This document shows, piece by piece, positions 29,970 to 39,025 of a DNA stretch of 64,000 bases. The position numbers were made by a program, and so were the translations under genes. Below the pieces are notes generated by a model, which saw only the letters and a program-made list of their open reading frames with translations, did no database searches and was not told the origin of the DNA. This DNA is from CAVQBP01 sp963848195 (GTDB taxonomy: Bacteria > Bacteroidota > Ignavibacteria > Ignavibacteriales > Ignavibacteriaceae), in the NCBI GenBank assembly GCA_963848195.1, contig CAWKCY010000009.1, positions 930,001 through 994,000 of the forward strand, read 5' to 3'. Position 1 is the stretch's first letter. Every line of letters begins with the position of its first letter.

Positions 29970-30500
29970 CTACTTTAATTTATGATTTTTCTTTAAGGCA
30001 GTATATATTCTGGAGTCTTCGCGTAAATCCTTATCATTCTCCTTACCTATATATTCCGGATAGGCTCTTTCTATTTTAAATTCATTAGTAATAAAACTCG
30101 TATCCTGCCGGATAATCCTTGACCACACCATTATCACCGGATTATTACATCCCATAGATGATGCCCCATCAGTATATAATCCCCAATAAACTCTTTCATT
30201 TAAGGCAATTATTATAAAGAATCTGCCAAATAAAGGTTCTTTCGATTGAATTGTCTTTTTTGCTTCATCTGAAAATCTGATTTTATGATCTGACCAATCA
30301 TAAGATTCAATTGATTTAATTGAAAGAATCGGCTCATCTTCCATGACTAATTTATCCAATGATATATTAACAGGAGAATTATTCTCTACATTTTTTGTCA
30401 AATATATTGAAAAATTATTTTCAAGTTCAGAATCCGCCGGATTAGAATTACACCCAAAGAAAATGAAAAATATTGCAGTTACAGAGATTAATATTTTCAT
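29970..30500 (-). CDS. Small lipoprotein of unknown function
   Basis: A 176-residue exported lipoprotein with a signal and lipobox MKILISVTAIFFIFFGC, mature end Cys17-NSNPADSE. No domain is recognised. The middle contains a conserved-looking segment (RFFIIIALNERVYWGLYTDGASSMGCNNPVIMVW) and the C-terminus is charged. It lies 15 bp after the beta-propeller gene, so the three minus-strand genes from 32588 to 29324 may be one transcript. Confidence 0.7.
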   Translation of the reverse strand: MKILISVTAIFFIFFGCNSNPADSELENNFSIYLTKNVENNSPVNISLDKLVMEDEPILSIKSIESYDWSDHKIRFSDEAKKTIQSKEPLFGRFFIIIALNERVYWGLYTDGASSMGCNNPVIMVWSRIIRQDTSFITNEFKIERAYPEYIGKENDKDLREDSRIYTALKKNHKLK

Positions 30501-30515
30501 ACAACCTCCAAAATT

Positions 30516-32588
30516 TTATTTCATCAAAATAAATTTCCTTGTCGATATAAAACTCCCTGCTTGCATTCTATAAAAGTAAACTCCGCTCGGAAGATTACTC
30601 CCGTTGAAAAGGACCTTATAATTTCCGGCAGATTTTTCTTCATTTACCAGTTGAGTAATTTCTCTGCCAAGAACATCATATACTTTGAGAGTGACGAATT
30701 CCTCGGCAGGAACACTATAACTTATAGTTGTCGCCGGATTAAACGGATTCGGATAATTTTGTTCTAATTCGAATGAAGCAGGCTTTTTTTCTGCATGTGA
30801 ATTAACAGAAGTAACCAGTTGAGAGATCGGTCTGCGCCAGATAACACCTGAGCCTCTGGTCCCAACATATGCATCCGAACCAATACCAATAATTGCTAGA
30901 ATATCTGAAGTTAAATCATTCGTATTGGCAGTGCTCCAGTTTGTCCCCAAATCATTTGATACATATATTCCGCCGGAATCTGTACCGGCAAATAAGTAAT
31001 TATCAATAAAAGCAAGACATCGAACATTCTTCTTAGATAATCCTTTATTTACAGCATTCCAGTTTTTACCATTATTGGATGAACGATAAACTCCCCCTCC
31101 CATTGTACCCGCAAAAATATTTGAATCCTGGTAAACGATAGCACGGACATTTTTATTTGTCAGTCCGGAATTTATAGCTATCCACTTCTTTCCATAGTCG
31201 GAGCTTATGTATACTCCTTGTGCATCTGTTCCGGCAAAAAGGTTAGTATCAATAAAAGCTAACGCTCTCACCGGAGCACTGGCATCACTTACATTTTTTA
31301 TTACCCAATCTTTTCCGCTGTTGGACGAAAATAGAACCTTTCCTTCCCATGTTCCTGCAAAGATATTTGAGTCCTTCTGACTAAAACAGAAGATAGTTTT
31401 ATTTTCATCCCCTTTGGTCTCGAGCTTCCAGGTTTTTCCATTATTAACCGAGCGAAATATACCTCCCTGGGAATAAGGAACATCTTCACCTGTCCCTGCA
31501 AGAATAAAAGAATCTGAAATTGCAATCGCACGTACATAGGGAACGGTTATACCACTATCCGGTACTTCCCAGGTTTCACCTAAGCAATTAGAAATAAATA
31601 ATCCGGTTCCATAAGTTCCGACATAAAGTGAGCTATCTTCTGCTGCAAGTGCAGTAACAAAAGTGCTGCTTAAACCGTTGTTAGATGCAGCCCAGGTTAA
31701 ACCTTTATCATAGGAAATGCAGAAACCTCCGCCACCAGTGCCAGCAAAAAGCTTATTCCTATCATATTTTAATAAATGTATATAAATAGAACTCAAGCCA
31801 TCGTTAGACTTTTGCCAGCTGATCCCATTATCACTTGATAAATAAACCCCTTCATTTGTACCGGCAGCTAAGTTACTTTCGGTTTTTGTTAATGTAGTTA
31901 CATTCAAACCCGGTAATCCGGAAGGTTCCCAGTTGCTGCTGCTGCTTTTAAGATATAATAGTCCATCGTCAGTTCCTGCATAAAGACCGGTAGAATCTCT
32001 GAAAATTGTATTTGCAGACCATGAGACCATATTATTTCCTAACGGTTTCCATGTTGTCCCGGTATCTGAAGACATATTAACACCATGCTGCCCTGCTGTA
32101 AATAATTCTGTTCCATCAGTTAACAAAAATGATATATTATTGTTTTGTAATCCGGTATAACTCCAGCTAAATCCATTGTCTGTAGAGATATAAATACCAT
32201 TCCATGTTGCGGCAAATGTATACTTTCCCAAAGAAGTAAAGGACGTAACATAAGGAATTGGAAAACTGACAGGCTTCCATGTTAAACCTTTATTTTCCGA
32301 TATAAAAATCCCGTCCCCCTCTGTTCCGGCCAATAAATTCTGCCCGGAAAAAGTAAGAGCGTTAACATAAAGATTAGTCATACCTGAACTTATAGCTGCC
32401 CAATTTTCTCCATCATCTTTTGACTTGAAAACTCCACCTCGCATTGTACCGATATAAAGATTTGATGTATCTGAAATGATACAGTTTACTGTCCCGCCGT
32501 ATGGTCCGTTAGTTTTAATCCATTGAGCATTGGTTTCAGTATAACTGATAAAAAGAATAATAATTAAGAATACCGGTAAGTATTTCAT
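30516..32588 (-). CDS. Secreted beta-propeller protein with BNR/Ycf48-like repeats and T9SS sorting domain
   Basis: A 690-residue exported protein. After a signal peptide (1-21, ending TNAQ), about a dozen repeats of the type LFAGT-x-GG-x-Y-x-SSDNGKNW fill residues 25-595. They form one or two propellers like those of Ycf48/sialidase-like (photosynthesis assembly factor) proteins. The C-terminus is a sorting domain (EQNYPNPFNPATTISYSV... TRKFILMK). Such proteins are common surface proteins in this lineage. No active-site residues of sialidases are evident, so a binding role is more likely. The repeats are uniform enough to recombine. Confidence 0.8.
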   Translation of the reverse strand: MKYLPVFLIIILFISYTETNAQWIKTNGPYGGTVNCIISDTSNLYIGTMRGGVFKSKDDGENWAAISSGMTNLYVNALTFSGQNLLAGTEGDGIFISENKGLTWKPVSFPIPYVTSFTSLGKYTFAATWNGIYISTDNGFSWSYTGLQNNNISFLLTDGTELFTAGQHGVNMSSDTGTTWKPLGNNMVSWSANTIFRDSTGLYAGTDDGLLYLKSSSSNWEPSGLPGLNVTTLTKTESNLAAGTNEGVYLSSDNGISWQKSNDGLSSIYIHLLKYDRNKLFAGTGGGGFCISYDKGLTWAASNNGLSSTFVTALAAEDSSLYVGTYGTGLFISNCLGETWEVPDSGITVPYVRAIAISDSFILAGTGEDVPYSQGGIFRSVNNGKTWKLETKGDENKTIFCFSQKDSNIFAGTWEGKVLFSSNSGKDWVIKNVSDASAPVRALAFIDTNLFAGTDAQGVYISSDYGKKWIAINSGLTNKNVRAIVYQDSNIFAGTMGGGVYRSSNNGKNWNAVNKGLSKKNVRCLAFIDNYLFAGTDSGGIYVSNDLGTNWSTANTNDLTSDILAIIGIGSDAYVGTRGSGVIWRRPISQLVTSVNSHAEKKPASFELEQNYPNPFNPATTISYSVPAEEFVTLKVYDVLGREITQLVNEEKSAGNYKVLFNGSNLPSGVYFYRMQAGSFISTRKFILMK

Positions 32589-32696
32589 TCTATTTCTCCC
32601 GCATTTTTAAGAGGTTTATCTGATTATGATTTCATTTTTTATTTGTAAACTCATCAATTTGCATGCCCTGGATACAAGAGTAAGATATGGGATACC

Positions 32697-32816
32697 CTAT
32701 TTTACTTTTTTTACGATTATATTATCAATTAACATTGCTGATGCAAAAATTCCGCCTGCATTCATTTCTATTGTCAGATTTATCCCCAAACTTAAAAATG
32801 AATAATCATTTTTCAT
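32697..32816 (-). pseudogene. C-terminal remnant of a beta-sandwich (carbohydrate-binding-like) protein
   Basis: A 39-residue open stretch on minus (YSFLSLGINLTIEMN... SAMLIDNIIVKKVK) reads like the last strands of a carbohydrate-binding module. It resembles the IELQLAG...GIIYVDNLRLKYP segment of the esterase at 51390. No upstream domain is in frame. The rest of the 32589-33077 gap has no recognisable content. Possibly a decayed gene end; low certainty. Confidence 0.35.
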
Positions 32817-33077
32817 TCCACTTAAAAAACTTTATTTAAACTGAAAATTCCATGTAGATACCAGAATCATTATCAAATTTCTGATACTACATATAAAATT
32901 TGATATTTTTCCCCTCAAATCTCCCCTCTTCCAATCCTACACAGCTTCACAATATACCTTAACCGATGCTGAAGAAATGATCTCTTCTAAATTACCATGA
33001 ATGAAAAGATTCCCTCCAACATCTTTTCAAACTATGATAAACAAGAACTTTAATATTTGTTCTTAATTTATTTTATC

Positions 33078-33314
33078 TTATCCGATAATTTTTGTGCCAT
33101 TTCCAGGTGCTTTTTTGTTCGGAAATTTAATATTATTGTTCTTTGCTGCTTTCTTCAAATCATCTGTCGATCTGGAATGATCTTTCACTAATATTCGTCC
33201 ATAATTCTTAACACCTTCCGAGATTGCTTTTTTTTCAGCGATCTTTCCAAGTTCTACCTCTTTCATATCATCACTTGCAGCTTCTATAACGAAATCATTT
33301 ATTATCATTTTCAT
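33078..33314 (-). CDS. Truncated DUF4142-domain protein
   Basis: A 78-residue protein carrying only the first helical half of a DUF4142 (ferritin-like four-helix) domain: FVIEAASDDMKEVELGKIAEKKA, then KNYGRILVKDHSRSTDDLKKAAKNNNIKFP. Family members are about 150-190 residues, exported, and continue with a second helix pair that is absent here. There is also no signal peptide. It is probably a pseudogene fragment or a domain cut by rearrangement. The surrounding 33.3-33.8 kb also contains remnants and repeats. Confidence 0.6.
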   Translation of the reverse strand: MKMIINDFVIEAASDDMKEVELGKIAEKKAISEGVKNYGRILVKDHSRSTDDLKKAAKNNNIKFPNKKAPGNGTKIIG

Positions 33315-33473
33315 CCTTTCTTTATTTTCTCTATTATAACCACTTTAAAACTATTTTAGCGATTAGAATCAACACAGAAGGCTTCTGTTGAACCGGATGT
33401 TTACTTAGAATCACAAGTATTTCCAATCGCTTCAACATTCCTACGGTATAGTTACCTCATAAAGAATACAGAT

Positions 33474-33572
33474 TTAAATTGAATGTAAGAAAGTTTTGAT
33501 GATAGCTGTAAAACTCTCTGGCTGATCTAAGTGGAGTCCATGACCAGCTTCCCAGAAAAAAATGCCTATTCT
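33474..33572 (-). pseudogene. C-terminal remnant of an alpha/beta hydrolase
   Basis: Thirty-two codons on minus read RIGIFFWEAGHGLHLDQP, then ESFTAIIKTFLHSI-stop. This matches the end of alpha/beta-hydrolases, with the catalytic His in AGHGLHLDQP and the final helix. An in-frame stop precedes it and no nucleophile elbow is found upstream, so only the tail survives. Confidence 0.55.
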
Positions 33573-33674
33573 CTATTGAAGTTCGGATATGTATATATTG
33601 TCGTTCTCTTTAACCAAAGGGACTTTAACCAACAGATATATTGGAAACAAAAGATAGCATCTACTATTAGTTCA

Positions 33675-33740
33675 GTCTCTCCCCTTCTGCTTACTAAGGG
33701 CCTTACTAAGGTTTACTAAGGAGAGGGCCACGAGGTGGGT
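33675..33740. repeat. CTTACTAAGG palindromic repeat, decayed copy
   Basis: Three TTACTAAGG units sit between CTCTCCCC and GGAGAGGGCC, followed by GAGGTGGG. It belongs to the family with arms CCCTCTCCTT / AAGGAGAGGG. Copies flank the IS element (40266-40283 and 42672-42690) and lie at 63909-63937. Confidence 0.6.
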
Positions 33741-33818
33741 AAATTTAATATGTAAGATCTGCAAAAATTAGACGGTTTTTTTGATTTTTCACACAGCCTC
33801 TTTAAGGTGGTTCCCAAA

Positions 33819-33846
33819 ATAAAAAACCCAGCTCGGTAACTGGGTT
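33819..33846 (-). terminator. Terminator of tRNA-Phe
   Basis: Stem AACCCAG (33825-33831) pairs with CTGGGTT (33840-33846), loop 8 nt. On minus it is followed by TTTTTTATTTT. It starts 8 bp past the tRNA 3' end. Confidence 0.8.
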
Positions 33847-33853
33847 ATTAAGG

Positions 33854-33926
33854 TGGGCAGAGAGGGAATTGAACCCCCGACACAAGGATTTTCAGTCCTT
33901 TGCTCTACCGACTGAGCTATCTGCCC
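33854..33926 (-). tRNA. tRNA-Phe (anticodon GAA)
   Basis: A 73-nt cloverleaf on minus. The acceptor stem GGGCAGA pairs with TCTGCCC, followed by discriminator A. The D-arm GCTC AGTCGGTAGA GC, anticodon loop CTGAAAA with GAA, and T-arm GGGGGTTCAATTCCCTC are regular. CCA is not encoded. It sits alone, followed by a terminator. The junk-rich sequence next to it (33.3-33.8 kb) fits a past integration or rearrangement site, but no integrase or att repeat is seen. Confidence 0.95.
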
Positions 33927-34275
33927 TTATATCTCAAATTTTTGAGAAATCAAAAATAAATATTTTTACTATAACCTCAAAAATGTTTTATATTAATAAT
34001 TATTCACACTTCCATTTTCAATTTTCCATTTTCCTTTCTGTTTCACTATATACAAATAATGGTATTAGGAATTATCAACTATTTTTATATTTTTGTTTTG
34101 TAACAAATTTCTTATATTGAAACACTTGTTCTAAAAAGGGTTGATTTTTTTAATTTTTCAAGGGGTTTTTCTACGGCATACCTTTTGGATGTTTAGGGGA
34201 AAATAACTTAAAAGTAATATGATTATCATCAAGAATTACTTCCTTAACAATAAAAACAAAACATTCAATGTCCCA

Positions 34276-35382
34276 ATGAAAAATTTATTTATTCTTACTA
34301 TTACTATAATTATGTGTTTCAATCTACCCAATTTTGGACAGGCTTATAAGTCAAGCTGGGGATTAGAATTCGGAGGATCATATCCACGATTTGTTGGTAT
34401 TACCGCTCCTTCATATTCAGCAACCAACGGATACGGTGCTTTTGCTTCATTAAATAGAATTATATCGGAACATTCAGGACTTAGACTTGCTCTCAATTAT
34501 GATGCTATGCACTCCACCTATGCAGTCGGCATCGATGAATTAAATCAAAAGTTAACCTTATTCTCCGGAAATTTTGATTACCTCTACTATTTTGCCCCTT
34601 GTGAAGCTGCATCGGTATATGCTCTACTTGGAGTCGGGGGAATGGTCTTTACTTCAAGAAACTCCCCTCTTCCTAAATATAACGGTACTTCTTCAGCATA
34701 CCAGATAAATATAGGTTTCGGTGTGGAATGGCGTCTGAGCGATGATTGGAACCTTGTAACCGAATTAGATCACCATACTGTCTCAACAAATGATATTGAT
34801 GGAAGAGATGTTGTCGATAATAAAGGTTTATTTGGCAGTTCCGCCGATTCATATATGAAACTAAACGTCGGTTTCTCTTACTACTTCTCAAGAGGTGAGC
34901 GCTCTAAGTTATGCGATCTCTATTCCGGTATTGCTCTGCCGCAGCCTGAAAAGGTTGATTATAATAAAATTGAGGAAATTGTTAAAAAATATGCTCAGAA
35001 AGAACAGAAGGAAAATGTTGCTGTCGCTGCTCCTTTGGAATCAGAACACTGGGTTTTGGTTGGTGTAGAATTTGAATTCAACAGTGCTAGACTTACTCAG
35101 GGCTCCTATCCTATGTTGTTCTACACTTTCGAAGTTCTTCAGAATCATCCTGATATTAAAGTTGAGATCGAAGGACATACTGATAATATCGGTTCAAATG
35201 AATTTAATATGTGGCTTTCACAAAAACGTGCTCAGACTGTAAAAGATTACCTCGTTTCCAAAGGAATCGATGCAAACAGGATGGTCGTTAAAGGATACGG
35301 CGAAGAACAGCCGAGAGCTACAAATAAATCTGCCGAAGGAAGAGCATTAAATAGAAGAATTGAATTTAAAATTATCAAATAA
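34276..35382 (+). CDS. OmpA-family outer-membrane protein
   Basis: An outer-membrane barrel with a peptidoglycan-binding C-terminus. The start at 34276 is chosen over 34219 because it gives a clean signal peptide (MKNLFILTITIIMCF... FGQ). A beta-barrel (about residues 20-215 of this start) is followed by a linker (PEKVDYNKIEEIVKKYAQKE) and the OmpA domain. That domain has EFNSARLTQGSY, VEIEGHTDNIGSNEFNMWLS, RAQTVKDYLVSKGI and GRALNRRIEFKI, with the diaminopimelate-contacting Asp and Arg. It links outer membrane and cell wall. The 33927-34275 upstream region holds no other gene. Confidence 0.88.
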   Translation: MKNLFILTITIIMCFNLPNFGQAYKSSWGLEFGGSYPRFVGITAPSYSATNGYGAFASLNRIISEHSGLRLALNYDAMHSTYAVGIDELNQKLTLFSGNFDYLYYFAPCEAASVYALLGVGGMVFTSRNSPLPKYNGTSSAYQINIGFGVEWRLSDDWNLVTELDHHTVSTNDIDGRDVVDNKGLFGSSADSYMKLNVGFSYYFSRGERSKLCDLYSGIALPQPEKVDYNKIEEIVKKYAQKEQKENVAVAAPLESEHWVLVGVEFEFNSARLTQGSYPMLFYTFEVLQNHPDIKVEIEGHTDNIGSNEFNMWLSQKRAQTVKDYLVSKGIDANRMVVKGYGEEQPRATNKSAEGRALNRRIEFKIIK

Positions 35383-35517
35383 TATAAGTTGCATAATCGA
35401 ACAGGGGAGACGAATTTTCGTCAGTGTGAGTTCTTGTGATTTGGGTAATTCTAAGTAAATGGTCTTAATAATAAGTTATACATAATAAACAGTAATTGTT
35501 GTAAAAAAAGGTTTAAA

Positions 35518-35784
35518 ATGAAATCGGAAACTAAAGATTTATCACATTCTCAGTCAGCCATTCAGGAATTTTTCTTCGACTATATAATTCATCCTTTAAA
35601 TGAAGGTTTTTTTGGATTCGGAATATTTTTAGCAATTTTAACTACTTTAAAGTTCTTTTCATTCTTGTTTGGAATGAGCAAATCTTTTACCGTTGATGAA
35701 AAGGATTTGATTTTAAGCAGTGTGGGTTTTATTTGTCTCTTTTTAATTGATATTCTAAAAAAGTTTGAAGGACACAAAAACTAA
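35518..35784 (+). CDS. Small membrane protein of unknown function
   Basis: An 88-residue protein with two hydrophobic segments (about 33-52 and 66-80). The charged N-terminus and C-terminus (LKKFEGHKN) probably face the cytoplasm. The ATG is preceded by AAAAAAGGTTTAAA, a weak ribosome site. No family is recognised. A small TPR protein follows 42 bp later. Confidence 0.55.
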   Translation: MKSETKDLSHSQSAIQEFFFDYIIHPLNEGFFGFGIFLAILTTLKFFSFLFGMSKSFTVDEKDLILSSVGFICLFLIDILKKFEGHKN

Positions 35785-35826
35785 TCCTTTAAACTATTTC
35801 CCTATTTCAGATTCATAATTAACAAA

Positions 35827-36075
35827 ATGCATATTAAACAAAAATACTTTGGTCCTTGTTATTCTGCTCTGGATTATTTCAGCAGGGGGAATTTCAAGAA
35901 GCTGATTGAAGATTACGAAGGTGCTATTAGCGATTATAATAACGCTATAGCCCTTCGGCCTATTTTCTGGGAAGCTTACTTCCAGAGAGGAAATGCATTT
36001 TCCTATTTAAAGAATGAACAAAGAGCATTCTTGGATTTTAATAAAGCTGTTGATTTGATTTTAAAATATTACTGA
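35827..36075 (+). CDS. Small TPR-repeat protein
   Basis: An 82-residue protein containing about one and a half tetratricopeptide repeats (GNFKKLIEDYEGAISDYNNAIALRP, then WEAYFQRGNAFSYLKNEQRAFLDFNKAVDL). There is no signal peptide and no other domain. TPR units mediate protein-protein contacts; normal TPR proteins have three or more repeats, so this may be an adaptor or a fragment. Confidence 0.6.
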   Translation: MHIKQKYFGPCYSALDYFSRGNFKKLIEDYEGAISDYNNAIALRPIFWEAYFQRGNAFSYLKNEQRAFLDFNKAVDLILKYY

Positions 36076-36246
36076 TTCTTACCACTTTGTCTTTTCCTTT
36101 TTACACCTCCATCCCATAAAATGGAAATTGCTCTTGCCGTTTTCATATAATACTTCAAATTTTTAACATAAATACATTTTTTTATAAGTGGCATATATTT
36201 TGTGTTTTTAATATTGATTTTGTAAAACATATTAACGAATGCACGT

Positions 36247-36624
36247 ATGCAAAAAACAAAGACAAAAAAGATCCTGGTAATAGAAGGTAATGAGTTTCAT
36301 AGATTTTTTTATTCCTATGTACTTTCACACTATTACTCCTGTCCGGTTTTAACCGTTGAAAATGGAACTAGAGCTCTGAAAGCTCTGCACGAAGATTCTT
36401 TCGATATTATTTATATTGATATCTCTGTTACATCAGGAGGATTAGAAACTCTGCAGGATTTGAGATCCTTTTACCCTGAATTCAAAGCTCCAATAATTGC
36501 AATCACTGAAGGACGCGACCGGGAAACGTTATCCAAACTCATATCTTTGGGTATCACAGAATATATCGTAAAACCGGATATGGAGGAAAGCATCTTTGAA
36601 AAAATGGGAGTATGTTTTAATTAA
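36247..36624 (+). CDS. Stand-alone receiver-domain protein with altered acidic pocket
   Basis: A 125-residue receiver-like protein. The usual acidic pair after strand 1 is degenerate (ILVIEGNEFHRFF: one Glu, then Gly-Asn). The phosphoacceptor Asp (IIYIDISVTSGG), the Thr (IAITEGRD) and the Lys (YIVKPD) remain. Loss of part of the Mg-binding pair may lower phosphorylation, so it could signal without, or with altered, phosphotransfer. It differs from the five receivers at 18.5-21.7 kb. No kinase is adjacent. Confidence 0.75.
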   Translation: MQKTKTKKILVIEGNEFHRFFYSYVLSHYYSCPVLTVENGTRALKALHEDSFDIIYIDISVTSGGLETLQDLRSFYPEFKAPIIAITEGRDRETLSKLISLGITEYIVKPDMEESIFEKMGVCFN

Positions 36625-36685
36625 TATTTTACTCACTTAAAGAAACAGGACAAGTAGGGGTTGTAATCCAATATTTATTTTGTCT

Positions 36686-36917
36686 AAAAGATGACATCTT
36701 TATCCGAAAAAATAAACCTTTATCTAATCCTACATTTTAATAAAAATCACAATTGCTTTGTCATTATAAAGATGTCATCTTTACATCCCATAACTCTCGG
36801 CAAATGAAAAACTATACAATGACAAATGGCCACCGAATGACACTCGAATGACCATTGAATGACAACCGAATGACTACCGAATGACTACCGAATGACTACC
36901 GAATGACCACCGAATAA
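36686..36917. repeat. AAAGATGNCATCTTT palindromes and eight 11-bp direct repeats
   Basis: AAAGATGACATCTTT (about 36687) and AAAGATGTCATCTTT (about 36767) are 15-bp palindromes. At 36830-36917 eight 11-bp units follow without gaps (CCACCGAATGA, CACTCGAATGA, CCATTGAATGA, CAACCGAATGA, CTACCGAATGA three times, CCACCGAATAA). They end 70 bp before the lipoprotein start at 36988. Confidence 0.75.
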
Positions 36918-36987
36918 CATAAATTAAACCTATAAGTAATTTATTTTGTCAAATGCATACAATAAAATTACACCGGAGAGATCTGAT

Positions 36988-37803
36988 ATGTTGAAAAAAA
37001 GTTTTAATAACTTGATTGTAATAACCATCATCCTATTTTTTATTGCTATATTAAACGGATGCAGCAGCGATAAGGAGTTAGTGAGCAATTTTGCAACTCA
37101 GAAGGTAAAAATTGACGGAACAACCTCCGGCTGGGAAAACTCCCTCCAGTATCTTTCCGATAATAATGTCGCTGTAGGATTCAGGAATGATAGTAAGTAT
37201 TTATATGTATGCCTGACTACAAATGATCTTTCCAAAGTCTTCCAGATGTTCAGATCAGGACTTATAGCATGGTTTGAACCTGATAAGGGAGAAACAATCG
37301 GAATTAAATTTCCTCTTCACAATCCCATGAATAGAGAATCTATGCCTCAACCAGGTGAACGAAATGACAATGATAATCGCGGTGAATTTATACAAAGAAT
37401 GCTCGCTCAACAGAATGAATTGGATGTTGTAGATGAAGATAAACACCTGCTGACAGAGATGCCGGCAGAGAGCAAGCAAGGGATTGAGGCAAAACTTGGT
37501 TTTAATGCCGATAGATTTATTTATGAACTGAAAGTGCCTCTGCGTAATAATAATTTTGCTTACCAGGTATCAGCATTACCGGGAGAACATATCAAAGTTA
37601 AATTTGAAACTGAGGAAACTGATAAGAGTGAATTTCAAGGCCAAGGAATGCGCCAGTCCGATGATGGTATGGGTACCGAAAGACCCGGTGGCGGTTTCGG
37701 AGATGATAGACCACGAGAAGGAAGACATCGCGGTATGAATAACAGCTCCGGTTCAACTGGACCATTAAATTTTTCAGTCAATGTACTATTGAAAAAGCAA
37801 TAA
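36988..37803 (+). CDS. Lipoprotein with CBM9/DOMON-like domain and a Gly/Arg-rich tail
   Basis: A roughly 271-residue lipoprotein. The start at 36988 is preferred over 36946: GGAGAG lies 7 bp upstream, and the N-terminus is then MLKKSFNNLIVITIILFFIAILNGC with a lipobox. The next part (VKIDGTTSGWENSLQYLSDNNVAVGFRNDSKYLYVCLTTND) has the strand pattern of CBM9/DOMON-type sandwich domains. The C-terminal third is low complexity (GGGFGDDRPREGRHRGMN). Ligand is unknown. An array of 11-bp repeats lies directly upstream. Confidence 0.6.
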   Translation: MLKKSFNNLIVITIILFFIAILNGCSSDKELVSNFATQKVKIDGTTSGWENSLQYLSDNNVAVGFRNDSKYLYVCLTTNDLSKVFQMFRSGLIAWFEPDKGETIGIKFPLHNPMNRESMPQPGERNDNDNRGEFIQRMLAQQNELDVVDEDKHLLTEMPAESKQGIEAKLGFNADRFIYELKVPLRNNNFAYQVSALPGEHIKVKFETEETDKSEFQGQGMRQSDDGMGTERPGGGFGDDRPREGRHRGMNNSSGSTGPLNFSVNVLLKKQ

Positions 37804-37916
37804 TAAAATTTTTTATAATAAAAATAAATTTATGTGCTAAGTTTCCCTATTTGTAAAAGATATCTAAAATTTCTTAATGAAACTTAGTCCCCCTCAGTGC
37901 CTTGTGGTAAATCCTA

Positions 37917-38396
37917 CTACACGGTAATATCAAGCTGATCATTTGAAAACTGCGTCTGAAAAGTAGCCAACGCTCTTGTCGCAGGACCTCTAACTACACC
38001 GCCTTTTAAATTAAACGTTGAGCCGTGACACGGACATACAAACTGTTTATTACCCTGATCATATCCTGTTATAAGGCATCCCTGGTGTGTACATATTGCC
38101 GATAATGCATTGAAAGAATTCTGGTCTGCCCTATCCACCAGTATATTCCCATTTGAAAATTCTAAAAGCACAGCACTCCCCGCGGCTGCTAATGGAGATG
38201 AAGAATCTATCTTTAAAGAGATAACATTATTCTTAGGAGATGCCTGAAGCGTTTGTAAACCTGATGAATTGGGTGAAACCGGATTTGAAGAGTTTGTGCT
38301 GCAGCTTTCGAGCAATGAAGTTACTAAAGCCGGAACTGCTATTAATGCCGCACCCTGACATGCTTTATTGAAGAATTCCCTCCGGGTAATTTTCAT
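37917..38396 (-). CDS. Rieske [2Fe-2S] protein with Tat-type signal
   Basis: A 159-residue iron-sulfur protein. A twin-arginine signal (MKITRREFFNKACQGAALIA) is followed by a Ser/Asn-rich linker. The Rieske cluster motifs are complete: CTHQGC (box 1) and CPCHGSTF (box 2), with the GGVVRGPATRAL loop after them. In type it is a small cytochrome-bc or arsenite-oxidase-like Rieske subunit, but no cytochrome b or oxidase gene is adjacent. It is probably a stand-alone exported electron carrier. Confidence 0.87.
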   Translation of the reverse strand: MKITRREFFNKACQGAALIAVPALVTSLLESCSTNSSNPVSPNSSGLQTLQASPKNNVISLKIDSSSPLAAAGSAVLLEFSNGNILVDRADQNSFNALSAICTHQGCLITGYDQGNKQFVCPCHGSTFNLKGGVVRGPATRALATFQTQFSNDQLDITV

Positions 38397-38688
38397 TTAC
38401 TTCCTTTCATAAATATTGTTGATAAAACTAAACTGAGTTTAAATGATGCTGATTCCGCCTATTACCTGATTTCATCTAGTACTCAATTAAACTGTAACAA
38501 TTATGAAAGTATATACCCTCTGAAGCATTAATATTTATGAACTGATTTTAAAACAAAAGATAACCTTCCGCAATAGATTAAAAAGGGACTTTATCCGAAA
38601 AGTTATCCCGCACACAAATAAGGATCACTCTATCCTAATTTCTTCCCATCATTTATATAAAATAATTTCTAAAATGATACTATTTATA

Positions 38689-38984
38689 TTCCATACACCG
38701 TGAGGTGTGATATATTATTAGCAATTAGAACTACAATGAATTTACAAAACGCCATAGGCATGAAATATTACCATTCGAATTCCATAACACCGCTAGATGT
38801 GATATATTATTAGCAATTAAAAATTACAATGAATTTACAAAGCAGGAAATATTACCATTCGAATTCCGAAACACCGTTAGGTGTGATATATTATTAGCAA
38901 TTAGAACTACAGTGAATTTACAAAACGCCGTAGGCGTGAAATATTACCATTCGTATTCCATAACATCGCAGGTGTGATATATCC
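38689..38984. repeat. About 3.3 tandem copies of a ~90-bp repeat
   Basis: Units begin at about 38689, 38781, 38866 and 38957 (partial). Each carries a hairpin-like ACACCG..AGGTGTGATATATTATTAGC and, in copies 1 and 3, a second one (CGCCGTAGGCGTGAAATATTA). Unit 2 has lost the second hairpin. They are joined by TACAATGAATTTACAAA and ACCATTCGAATTCC. There is no spacer variation of the CRISPR kind. The remainder of 38397-39025 shows no gene. Confidence 0.8.
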
Positions 38985-39025
38985 TCTGTTCCTTTGGACT
39001 TTTACCTAAGCTTTGCGTTTTGTTT

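Noticed and set aside
36830..36917. Possible CRISPR or iteron origin
   Set aside because: Units are 11 bp and contiguous, too short for CRISPR. No replication initiator gene is present, and similar arrays with other sequences occur before unrelated genes.
38689..38984. Possible CRISPR array
   Set aside because: The ~90-bp units are tandem copies of the whole sequence, with no unique spacers of constant length and no cas genes nearby.
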